From the NCBI GenBank assembly GCA_945889655.1, contig CAMDCH010000092.1, positions 1 through 9,053 of the forward strand: a DNA stretch of 9,053 nt, in the 5' to 3' direction. Shown piece by piece: positions 1-6,323 of the stretch. Position 1 is the stretch's first letter, and each line of letters opens with the position of its first letter. The position numbers were made by a program, and so were the translations under genes. The stretch comes from SHZT01 sp945889655. Lineage in GTDB: Bacteria > Gemmatimonadota > Gemmatimonadetes > Gemmatimonadales > GWC2-71-9. The notes beneath the pieces are model-generated. The model was not told the origin of the DNA and ran no database searches. It saw nothing but the letters and a program-made list of their open reading frames with translations.

Positions 1-2
1 GC

Positions 3-866
3 TACGTGGCGGACACGCGCTACAGCTGGGCAGGCGTGGCCTTCCCGCTGAGCGGGGGCGCCCGCGCGATCGGATTCCAGGGCGCCACGTTCGGCTTCTC
101 GGACCAGCCCGTCTACACGGTCGAGCAGCCCAACGGCGACGGTACCACCTACAGCGTGGCGGAGAGCTATCTCGGTGTCACCTACTCGCAGCAGTTCTCC
201 GACCGCTTCTCGGCGGGACTGAGCGGGAAGTTCATCAACGACAAGCTCGGCAAGACCGCGGGCAGCGCGTTCGCGATCGATTTCGGCACCAACTTCCACG
301 CGTCCATCGGCCAGCGCCCCATCCGCGCGTCGTTCGTGATCCAGAACCTCGGGTCTACGCTCGAGCACACCGGCTCGGCGCTCGAAACGCAGGTGGACCG
401 CGAGCCGCCGCTCGACCAGACCAACATTCCGCAGGACCCGCAGCAGGCGCGCCTGCGTACGAAGGACTGGGGACTCCCGGTCATCTTCCGGGTGGGGCTG
501 GCGTTCGACGTCATGAACTCCTCGGCGACCCGCCTCACGGTCCTGTCCGAGTTCACCCAGCCCAACAACTCGAACCCGGCCGCGAACGGCGCGCTCGAGT
601 GGTCGCTGGTCAACATCGCCCGGACCGGGTTCAGCGTCCACGCGCGTGGCGGCTACACCTACCAGCCCGACAACAACCTGAACGCTGACCAGGCCGCCGC
701 CGGGTTCTCCTCGGCGGTGTCGTCCGACGAGAACATGGACGGCCTCGCGTTCGGCGGCGGGATCGCCTTCAACCGGGGCGCCTTCGGCCTCGGCGTCGAC
801 TACGCCCGCCGGGACATGGGCATCCTGGGCGGCACTGACTACTTCAGCGCGTCGATCAGCTGGTAA
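3..866 (+). CDS. PorV/PorQ-family outer-membrane beta-barrel protein, 5' truncated
   Basis: The reading frame is open at the left edge, so the signal peptide and first barrel strands lie outside the window; the GTG at 6 is probably internal. About 287 C-terminal residues are visible. They alternate polar and hydrophobic residues as beta strands do. They contain the family-like stretch running from SAGLSGKFINDKLG through AIDFGTNFHASIG to RASFVIQNLG (window residues about 67-117), and they end in an aromatic strand, YFSASISW, typical of outer-membrane barrels. Known PorV/LptO proteins shuttle substrates in type IX secretion, but many FCB-group paralogues have no tested role. The gene is probably first or early in an operon with the GWxTD protein 40 nt downstream. 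A short hairpin without a T-tract lies in that gap. I am confident of the family and not of a secretion role, because no other T9SS gene is visible. Confidence 0.8.
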   Translation, partial: YVADTRYSWAGVAFPLSGGARAIGFQGATFGFSDQPVYTVEQPNGDGTTYSVAESYLGVTYSQQFSDRFSAGLSGKFINDKLGKTAGSAFAIDFGTNFHASIGQRPIRASFVIQNLGSTLEHTGSALETQVDREPPLDQTNIPQDPQQARLRTKDWGLPVIFRVGLAFDVMNSSATRLTVLSEFTQPNNSNPAANGALEWSLVNIARTGFSVHARGGYTYQPDNNLNADQAAAGFSSAVSSDENMDGLAFGGGIAFNRGAFGLGVDYARRDMGILGGTDYFSASISW

Positions 867-870
867 CGTC

Positions 871-887
871 GCGCCGCTCCGCGGCGT
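871..887 (+). other. Small GC hairpin between the PorV-like and GWxTD genes
   Basis: CGCCGC (872-877) pairs with GCGGCG (881-886) across a TCC loop, with a possible extra G-U pair at 871/887. No T-run follows, so it is not a convincing terminator. It could act as a processing or mRNA-stability element inside the operon, but at this GC content a 6-bp stem can arise by chance. Confidence 0.3.
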
Positions 888-906
888 CGGGTGAGAGGTC
901 GACGTG

Positions 907-2238
907 ATGATGATGATGGCTGCCCTGCTGGCGCTCGCGGCATCGCCGCCGCCGGGGCTGGAAATACAGGTGGTCCGGTTCTACCGGGGCGGCACGACGC
1001 TGGTCGACGCGTTCTGCCGCGTACCGTTCGATGGTTTGGGCTCGCTGGCCGGCGGCGCGGCAAGCTACCGGATCCAGGTGACCGTGCGGGACAGCAGCGG
1101 GCTGGTGCTCACGGAATCGTCCTGGAGCCAGTCGGTGCGGGACGAGGTGGCGAAAGTGCCTGGCGCGGCGGCGGTGGAGCACTTCGCGTTCGCCGCCCAG
1201 CGCGGCCGGTATTCCGTTGAGGTGGTGGTTACGGACTCGGCGTCTGGAAACGCGACGCGGACCACAACGGGTGTCGAGGCCTATGCCGCCGTTCCGCGTG
1301 CGTCGGACTTGGTCCTGACGAGCTCCATCCGGCGCGTGGTCGGCAGTGATTCGGTGGGTCGAGCGGGAGAAGTACGGAAGGGCGCGGTCTTCGTGCTGGG
1401 AGCCACGCACCCGGTGCTGACGCCGCAGCAGGGCCAGCTCTTCTATTACCTGGAGCTGTACCCGGGGAGCGCCACGCAGGCGGAGCTGACGGCCCGCGTG
1501 ACCGGCAGCGATGGTCACCAGGTCTTCGCCGCTCCGCCCCAGGTGCGCAGCGTGGGGGCCGGCGGCGGCGTGGCGACGAGCGCAGTGGATCTCGCCGGGT
1601 TACCCCCGGGCGAGTATACGCTGAACCTCGGTGTGAAGTACGCGGACACCGTACTGGTCCGCTCCGGCGGCTTCGCCGTCGTCGGGTTCGAGGTGGCGGC
1701 GGCGGCGGCGCAGGTGACGGCGGCCGATGAATACGATGGGTACCGGGAAGCCGCGCTGGATTCGCTGTACCGGCCCCTGGTCCACGTGATGGAAGACGGA
1801 GAGCGCGGCATGTACGAGTCGCTCTCGGTGGAAGGGAAACGGAACTATCTCCGGCGTTTCTGGGCGAAGCGCGACCCCACGTCTGCGACGCCGGAGAACG
1901 AGGCAAAGGATTCGTACTACGGCCGGATCGCCGAGGCCAACCGGCGGTTTCGCGAGGGCGGATCAGGGCAGGTGCAAGGGTGGAACACCGACCGGGGTCG
2001 CGTCCTGCTCCGGTACGGCGAGCCGGATGAACGGCTCAACCGCCCGCAAAGCGGAACGACTCCGCCGTACGAGGTGTGGAAATACACCCGTGGCCGTGCG
2101 CGGAAGTTCGTTTTCCTGGATGAGACGCGGTTCGGGCACTACGCCCTGCTGTATACCGACGAGCGCCGCGAGCCGAGTCGCCCGGACTGGGAAGCCGTCC
2201 TGGGCACCGAGGCCGCGAAAGACGTGAAGGGTTTCTAA
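907..2238 (+). CDS. GWxTD domain-containing secreted protein
   Basis: Encodes about 443 residues. The C-terminal third carries the GWxTD domain: a FW(A)KRDP motif at residues 318-324, a helix with N-E and YY residues, then GWNTDRGRVLLRYGEPDE from residue 358, which is the family signature. Residues about 18-270 look beta-rich, as is usual ahead of this domain. The molecular function of GWxTD proteins is not established; they occur mostly in Bacteroidota, Ignavibacteria and Gemmatimonadota. The start is a run of five consecutive possible start codons, GTG at 904 then ATG at 907, 910, 913 and 916. I chose 907 because it lies 8 nt from the GAGAGG at 893-898. The N-terminus (MMMMAALLALAA) looks like a short signal peptide but lacks any Lys or Arg. 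The protein is probably periplasmic or surface-exposed and co-transcribed with its neighbours. Confidence 0.88.
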   Translation: MMMMAALLALAASPPPGLEIQVVRFYRGGTTLVDAFCRVPFDGLGSLAGGAASYRIQVTVRDSSGLVLTESSWSQSVRDEVAKVPGAAAVEHFAFAAQRGRYSVEVVVTDSASGNATRTTTGVEAYAAVPRASDLVLTSSIRRVVGSDSVGRAGEVRKGAVFVLGATHPVLTPQQGQLFYYLELYPGSATQAELTARVTGSDGHQVFAAPPQVRSVGAGGGVATSAVDLAGLPPGEYTLNLGVKYADTVLVRSGGFAVVGFEVAAAAAQVTAADEYDGYREAALDSLYRPLVHVMEDGERGMYESLSVEGKRNYLRRFWAKRDPTSATPENEAKDSYYGRIAEANRRFREGGSGQVQGWNTDRGRVLLRYGEPDERLNRPQSGTTPPYEVWKYTRGRARKFVFLDETRFGHYALLYTDERREPSRPDWEAVLGTEAAKDVKGF

Positions 2239-2259
2239 CGCTTTACCGATGAGGAAGAC

Positions 2260-3831
2260 ATGAATCGTATTCGCTCCGGTCTGTCCGTCGTCCTGTTCGC
2301 CGCCGCTGTGTGGGCTGGTTGCATCAAGGACCCAACCGGCTCCCTCCGCGGAAGCGCGGCCTCGGTGGTTCCCTCGGTCAAGCACATCGTCGTGACGGTC
2401 GGCGATTCCGCCATCGTGACCGCCCAATCCCTTGATGCCCAGGGCAACACGCTCGCGGAGCTGCCGACGGTCACCTCGACCACGCCTACCATCATCACGG
2501 TCATTGAGCTCTCCAATGCGCCGATCCCGCAGAAGCGCTTTGCGATCAAGGCGCTCACGTACGGCGTCGGCAAGGTGGTGGTGACCGCGGGTTCGGCGAC
2601 GGATACGATCACCGTCCAGACCTATCCGGCGCGAATCGACATTGCGGGTGTCGCGGACACGCTCCGGTCGGGAGCGAAGGTGGCCGTGACGACGGTCGCG
2701 CGCAGTGCGACCGGCGCCGTAGTGGCCGGCTTCCCGATCACGCTGACGACGAGCAGCGCGACGATTCTTCCCTTGAACACGGCCCGTGACACCGCGACGG
2801 CGACCATCGTCGGGACCGCGGTGCTGACGGCCACGGGCCCGGGCGGCACGCTCGGCACGCTGCCGGTAACGGTCATCCCCGGTGTTCCCGCGACTGCGGC
2901 TTTCAGCGCCGCCACGTTTGGTGCGGTGGGTGTAGCGGGCACTGCGCGGCGTGAGGTCCGGGTACTGGACGCCGCCGGCAACCAGAACCGGGTCAAGAGC
3001 GAGATCACGACGGTCAGCATCACGTCCTCGAATACCGCTGCGGCCACCATCGTTGTGTCCGTGGTGGATACGGCGGTCGGCAACACCGCGCGGCAGATCT
3101 TCGTTACCGGCACCGGCGTGGCTGAAGGGACCACCAACATCGGCGGGAGCGTCACGACATCGACCGGGGTCAAGGCGGTCGCCAACGCCAAGCTCGACGT
3201 GCTGAACCCGGTCATCACCAGCACCACGCTCAACAGTGCCTCGGGCGCGACCGTGAGCATCACCGGGTCCGGCCTGAGCTTCACTGGGTACGCGACGGTC
3301 GTGACGGTGGGCGGCAAGAAGCTCGGCAACTTTACGATCGTGTCACCCACGCAGATCGACGCGGCGATGCCGTCGTACACCGCGACGGGCGCTTACCAGG
3401 TGCGCGTGTCGGTGGGTGGCGTCAACTCGAACATCGGCACCTGGAACGAAACCGTCGCGTTCAATGAGACCGAAGCCACCAACGACAATCCGACGACTGC
3501 AACAGCATTGACCGTTCCCTTCAACTTCAGTGGAACCTTCGAAGGCGCACCGGAAGAGGACGACTTCTTCCGCTTCACGCTTACGGCCGCCTCGACAATC
3601 ATCAACATGAACATGACCTTCGCGCCCGGCAGCAAGGACCTCGACATCCTCGTGACCAACAATGCGGTGAGCTCTTTCCTCTGCTTTGACGGTGCCACGG
3701 GAGCGAACCCGGAACACTCGACCTGCACCCTGCCCGCGGGCACGTACGTCCTCTACCTCAACGACTACACGGCATTTGACGCCGGGGACACCACGCCGGC
3801 CACCTACACGATCACGGGCGAGATTCCGTAA
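2260..3831 (+). CDS. Lipoprotein with Ig-like, IPT/TIG and C-terminal PPC domains
   Basis: A 523-residue exported protein. The ATG is preceded by GAGG at 2251-2254 (5-nt spacing) and lies 21 nt after the GWxTD stop, so the two are probably one operon. The N-terminus MNRIRSG, a hydrophobic core and W-A-G-C21 look like a signal peptidase II site; Trp at -3 is unusual. Residues about 35-310 are Thr/Val/Ala-rich beta repeats resembling bacterial Ig-like (Big) domains. Residues about 316-393 resemble an IPT/TIG domain (SGATVSITGSGLS, then GAYQVRVSVGG). Residues about 402-523 match the bacterial pre-peptidase C-terminal (PPC) fold: NETEATNDNP, EEDDFFRFTL at 432-441, DLDILV, and CTLPAGTYVLYL. C475 and C489 could form a disulfide. 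PPC usually follows a secreted peptidase, but no catalytic domain is present here. A cell-surface binding or adhesion role is inferred. A strong terminator follows. Confidence 0.82.
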   Translation: MNRIRSGLSVVLFAAAVWAGCIKDPTGSLRGSAASVVPSVKHIVVTVGDSAIVTAQSLDAQGNTLAELPTVTSTTPTIITVIELSNAPIPQKRFAIKALTYGVGKVVVTAGSATDTITVQTYPARIDIAGVADTLRSGAKVAVTTVARSATGAVVAGFPITLTTSSATILPLNTARDTATATIVGTAVLTATGPGGTLGTLPVTVIPGVPATAAFSAATFGAVGVAGTARREVRVLDAAGNQNRVKSEITTVSITSSNTAAATIVVSVVDTAVGNTARQIFVTGTGVAEGTTNIGGSVTTSTGVKAVANAKLDVLNPVITSTTLNSASGATVSITGSGLSFTGYATVVTVGGKKLGNFTIVSPTQIDAAMPSYTATGAYQVRVSVGGVNSNIGTWNETVAFNETEATNDNPTTATALTVPFNFSGTFEGAPEEDDFFRFTLTAASTIINMNMTFAPGSKDLDILVTNNAVSSFLCFDGATGANPEHSTCTLPAGTYVLYLNDYTAFDAGDTTPATYTITGEIP

Positions 3832-3851
3832 GCCCCTGGTGATTGGAAGAC

Positions 3852-3886
3852 AAAGGCCCCCGCGAGTGCGGGGGCCTTTTGTTTTC
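3852..3886 (+). terminator. Rho-independent terminator of the left operon
   Basis: A perfect 12-bp stem (3852-3863 with 3868-3879) closes on a GAGT tetraloop and is followed by a T-rich tail, TTGTTTTC if counted from the last stem T. It starts 20 nt after the lipoprotein stop. The 5' arm begins AAA, and the minus-strand reading gives a weaker TTTGTCTT tail, so it may also end ctaA transcripts arriving from the right. Confidence 0.93.
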
Positions 3887-3900
3887 AGGGCAACTTCGCC

Positions 3901-3933
3901 GCGGGTCAGGCTGCCGGGTGAGCCCTGACCCGC
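3901..3933 (-). repeat. 10-bp inverted repeat spanning the ctaA stop codon
   Basis: GCGGGTCAGG at 3901-3910 is perfectly complementary to CCTGACCCGC at 3924-3933, with a 13-nt loop. The ctaA TGA (3908-3906) lies inside one arm. On the minus strand it would form a hairpin at the very end of the message, about 15 nt ahead of the bidirectional terminator stem. Its GGGTCAGG core also occurs in the repeat just upstream of ctaA. It may stabilise the mRNA 3' end, or it may be coincidence. Confidence 0.5.
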
Positions 3934-4826
3934 CAGGCCAGCCCAACCACGGCAACCCACACCGCCGTCCCAACCGCCTGGTGCAACGCGCGCCAGACCG
4001 GCGGCAAGTACATCAGCACCATCACGGCTGCCACGAGAACCTGGAGCGTGACCGCGGCGACCGACAGCATCGCCCATCTCCGGATCACGGCGGGATCGCC
4101 GCGACGCCGGGATCCCATGGCCAGCCCCGTGAGGTGGCCGAAAAGGGCGTACGCGATGAGGCGGTGGATCCAGTGCAGGTGCGTCAGGCCCGGGGTGCCG
4201 ATCGTGGGCCACACCTGGCCGTTGCAGAGCGGGAAGCCCTGGCATGCGCCGGCCGCGCCGGTCGTCGCCACGAGCCCGCCGAGAATGATCGCCACCAGTG
4301 AAATGGCGGCGGCAGCGATGGTCGCCCGCTTGAGACGACCGGAGACGGGTTGCACACCGCTTCCCGCTTCCCCCTTCCCGCTTCCCCCGTCGGCCCGCCA
4401 CCCGGCGACGAGCAGCGTGGCCAGCAGGGCCATGGCGGTCCCGAGGTGCAGGACGACCGCCGACGCGTGGAGGTCGAGCTTCACCACGATCGCGCCGAGT
4501 AACGCGAGTCCGAAGTAGAGACCGAGGGCCAGCAAGGCGGGGCGGAGCACGCCTCCGCGGCCGGCGACTCCGGGCTTCTCCCTCATTGCGAACGCGGTTC
4601 CGGCAAGGACGATGATGAGCGCGAAGAGGCCGAGTGCGGCGATGCGATGGGTGTATTCGATGATGACCGTGTGGTCGGTGAATGTCGGAATCACCTGGCC
4701 GTTGCACAGCGGCCAGTGGTCGCCACACCCGAGGCCGGATTCCGTGATACGCACGACCGCTCCGAGCACGATCAGGGCGTAGGCGAAGCCGGCGGTGAGA
4801 TAAGCGAGAGTGCGAAGAGTCTTCAT
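3906..4826 (-). CDS. ctaA: Heme A synthase (COX15/CtaA family)
   Basis: An inner-membrane enzyme that oxidises the C8 methyl of heme O to a formyl group, giving heme A for aa3-type cytochrome oxidases. The 306 residues show the expected two homologous four-helix halves. In the first half, TESGLGCGDHWPLCNGQ carries the loop Cys pair C34/C41, followed by E57 and H60 in EYTHR, and H127 further on. The second half repeats it with C195/C201, H221 in HWIHR, and H282 in RALHQAVG. The Cys pairs are characteristic of the Bacillus-type class. I chose the ATG at 4826 because its N-terminus (MKTLRTLAYL) fits the family and puts E57/H60 at the family's usual positions. A GTG at 4889 is in frame but would translate an upstream repeat. 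No Shine-Dalgarno is visible before 4826. The interdomain linker (residues 147-156) is encoded by a heptamer array. A ctaB gene is not in the window. Confidence 0.95.
   Translation of the reverse strand: MKTLRTLAYLTAGFAYALIVLGAVVRITESGLGCGDHWPLCNGQVIPTFTDHTVIIEYTHRIAALGLFALIIVLAGTAFAMREKPGVAGRGGVLRPALLALGLYFGLALLGAIVVKLDLHASAVVLHLGTAMALLATLLVAGWRADGGSGKGEAGSGVQPVSGRLKRATIAAAAISLVAIILGGLVATTGAAGACQGFPLCNGQVWPTIGTPGLTHLHWIHRLIAYALFGHLTGLAMGSRRRGDPAVIRRWAMLSVAAVTLQVLVAAVMVLMYLPPVWRALHQAVGTAVWVAVVGLAWRVRAHPAA
4361..4388. repeat. Four tandem heptanucleotides inside ctaA
   Basis: Two units, TTCCCGC and TTCCCCC, alternate twice, giving an exact 14-bp tandem duplication (4361-4374 and 4375-4388). 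On the ctaA strand it reads as a Gly/Ser-rich linker, GGSGKGEAGS, between the two halves of the enzyme. Neither the 7-bp nor the 14-bp unit is a multiple of three, so slippage by one unit would shift the reading frame. Confidence 0.9.
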
Positions 4827-4831
4827 GGGGC

Positions 4832-4839
4832 AAAAGATA
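4832..4839 (-). promoter_or_regulatory. Candidate -10/-7 element for ctaA (possible leaderless start)
   Basis: Reading the minus strand toward ctaA, TATCTTTT is followed by GCCCC and the ATG. TATCTT spaced this way would place transcription initiation within about 1 nt of the start codon. It also resembles the Bacteroidota TAnnTTTG element. No recognisable -35 box was found, because the region upstream is the repeat arm. The absence of a ribosome-binding site is consistent with a leaderless message. This is inference from pattern and spacing only. Confidence 0.35.
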
Positions 4840-4842
4840 AGC

Positions 4843-4917
4843 GGGGTCAGGGACCAGGGATCAGGGGTCCGCGAGATTCTGGCCTTCACGGACCCCTAAC
4901 CCCTGACCCCTGACCCC
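4843..4917 (-). repeat. Large inverted repeat of 4+4 heptamers between divergent start codons
   Basis: Left arm 4843-4873 and right arm 4887-4917 are complementary over 31 positions with five differences, around a 13-nt loop (4874-4886). The left arm is four heptamers (GGGGTCA, GGGACCA, GGGATCA and GGGGTCC, 4843-4870). The right arm is three GACCCCT and one AACCCCT (4891-4918). All five differences are transitions oriented so that minus-strand RNA would have G-U wobbles and thus 31 continuous pairs, while plus-strand RNA would have A-C mismatches. The hairpin would sit 16 nt before the ctaA ATG. It could be a bidirectional regulatory structure, a terminator-like barrier (T-rich runs lie on both sides), or a dispersed genomic repeat. 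Confidence 0.85.
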
Positions 4918-4919
4918 TG

Positions 4920-4929
4920 TAGTTTTTTG
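4920..4929 (+). promoter_or_regulatory. Candidate -10/-7 element for the permease gene (possible leaderless start)
   Basis: TAGTTTTTTG is followed by CC and the ATG at 4932. TAGTTT at 4920-4925 taken as a -10 hexamer would put +1 at the A of the ATG. It mirrors the TATCTTTTG before ctaA on the other strand and resembles the TAnnTTTG promoter element of Bacteroidota. No -35 box and no Shine-Dalgarno are seen. An alternative reading is the T-tract of a plus-strand terminator formed with the preceding hairpin. Confidence 0.35.
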
Positions 4930-4931
4930 CC

Positions 4932-6323
4932 ATGTCTCAACCGGCCAATGATCGCTGGGGTGACAGCCTCCCCCGCAAGCTCGGTCTCCTGAGTGCCATC
5001 GCGGTCGTGGCCGGCTCGACCATTGGATCGGGGATCTTCCGCAACCCAGCCGTCATCGCCTCTCGCATCGACACGCTCCCCCTCTTCGCGCTCGGCTGGC
5101 TCCTGGGCGGCGTCATCGCGCTGGCGGGGGCGCTGGCCTTTGCCGAGCTGGCGGCAACGTTTCCACGCACGGGTGGCGTTTACATCTACATACGGGAAGG
5201 TTTTGGTCGCGCGCCCGCGTTCCTCTTTGGCTGGGCAGAGCTGATCCTCATTCGGCCCGCGGCGCTGGGCGCCGTGTCTATCGTCTCTGCCGAGTACTTC
5301 TGGCGCCTCATGGGGCGCGACGGCGCGCTGCCCTTCCTTGGCCCGCTGTCATACGCGCAGGCCACGGCGATCGTCTTCATCATCCTGATCGGCGCGGTGA
5401 ACTACCGCGGCGTGCAGCTGGGCGCGCTCATCCAGAATACGAGCGCCGCGCTGAAGATCGGCGCGCTGGCGATCCTGGTGCTGCTGGGGCTGGTGCTCAG
5501 CCCGCGTCCCGACGCCACACTCCCCGCCGTAGCCGAGCCGCTGGTTCGCGGCGGTTGGGCCACCGCGTCCGCCTTCGGTCTCGCCATGATCTCGATTCTC
5601 TGGGCGTACGACGGGTTCGCGGATCTCGGGTTCGTGGGCGGAGAGGTGAAGAATCCCGAGCGCAACCTCGCCTCGGCGATCATCGTCGGCACGATCGTTG
5701 TGGTGGTGGTCTACCTGCTCGTGAACGTGGTCTACCTGAAGCTCGTTGGCCTGCCGCGCATGCCCAACTCCACGCTGGTGGCCGCCGACGCGGCGCAGGC
5801 GGTGATGGGGACGGTCGGGCGGACCTTCGTCTCCGCCGCGGTCATGATCAGCACCTTCGGTACCCTCAACGGCTCGACGATGACCGGGCCGCGCGTGTTC
5901 TTCGCGATGGCCGAAGACCGCGTATTTTTCAGGAAGCTCGCCGAGGTCCATCCGAAGTACGGAACGCCTGCCACAGCGATCGTGCTCGCTGCGGCGCTCG
6001 GAGTCTTCTTCGTTTCTTACAAGGACTTCGCCAACCTGGCCGACCAGTTCATCATCGGCATCTGGCCCTTCTACGCGCTCGCGGTGGCAGCCCTGTTCAT
6101 CCTCAGGCGGAAGCGCCCTGACCTCGAACGTCCGTATCGCACGTTTGGCTACCCTCTGACGCCCGCGCTCTTTCTCCTCGCCGCGCTGTTCCTTCTAGGC
6201 AACTACGCTGTCTCGGACTTCAAGACATTTCGCTGGAACGTGTTAGTCATCCTGGCGGGCCTGCCCATCTACTGGGCCTGGGGGTGGTATCAGAAACGGA
6301 GCGGGTCTAAGGGACTGGATTAG
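4932..6323 (+). CDS. APC-superfamily amino-acid permease (LAT/SteT-like)
   Basis: An integral inner-membrane transporter of 463 residues, about 12 hydrophobic segments, a normal family length. TM1 carries the unwound substrate-binding motif GSTIGSGIF at residues 28-36. TM6 carries WAYDGFADLGF (from residue 224), followed by the highly conserved EVKNPERNL at 238-246. These are the hallmarks of the LAT branch of the APC family, which includes the Bacillus Ser/Thr exchanger SteT. The later GSTMTGPRVFFAMAEDR segment also fits the family. The substrate cannot be read from sequence; neutral L-amino acids are the default guess, with uptake or exchange across the inner membrane. The ATG lies 105 bp from the divergent ctaA start and has no Shine-Dalgarno upstream. 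The C-terminal tail is short and basic (YQKRSGSKGLD). No strong terminator follows. Confidence 0.92.
   Translation: MSQPANDRWGDSLPRKLGLLSAIAVVAGSTIGSGIFRNPAVIASRIDTLPLFALGWLLGGVIALAGALAFAELAATFPRTGGVYIYIREGFGRAPAFLFGWAELILIRPAALGAVSIVSAEYFWRLMGRDGALPFLGPLSYAQATAIVFIILIGAVNYRGVQLGALIQNTSAALKIGALAILVLLGLVLSPRPDATLPAVAEPLVRGGWATASAFGLAMISILWAYDGFADLGFVGGEVKNPERNLASAIIVGTIVVVVVYLLVNVVYLKLVGLPRMPNSTLVAADAAQAVMGTVGRTFVSAAVMISTFGTLNGSTMTGPRVFFAMAEDRVFFRKLAEVHPKYGTPATAIVLAAALGVFFVSYKDFANLADQFIIGIWPFYALAVAALFILRRKRPDLERPYRTFGYPLTPALFLLAALFLLGNYAVSDFKTFRWNVLVILAGLPIYWAWGWYQKRSGSKGLD

Noticed and set aside
856..1518. 220-codon minus-strand frame under the GWxTD gene
   Set aside because: It is a His/Arg/Gln-rich shadow ORF, including a poly-His run that comes from the repeated ATG start codons read in reverse.
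3343..4833. 496-codon minus-strand frame overlapping ctaA and the lipoprotein end
   Set aside because: It is Arg/Pro/Gly-rich without motifs, runs through the terminator, and conflicts with two well-supported genes.
4827..4889. GTG start at 4889 extending CtaA by 21 residues
   Set aside because: The extension translates one arm of the heptamer inverted repeat. The ATG at 4826 gives the normal family N-terminus and length.
4843..4918. Heptamer array as a CRISPR or as a simple terminator
   Set aside because: There are no spacers or 23-40 bp repeats, so it is not CRISPR. T-runs on both sides look terminator-like, but the element lies between divergent start codons, where a plain terminator would block both genes unless they start downstream of it.
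5349..5951. 200-codon minus-strand frame under the permease gene
   Set aside because: Its His/Arg/Asp-rich composition and lack of motifs mark it as a shadow of the permease coding frame.
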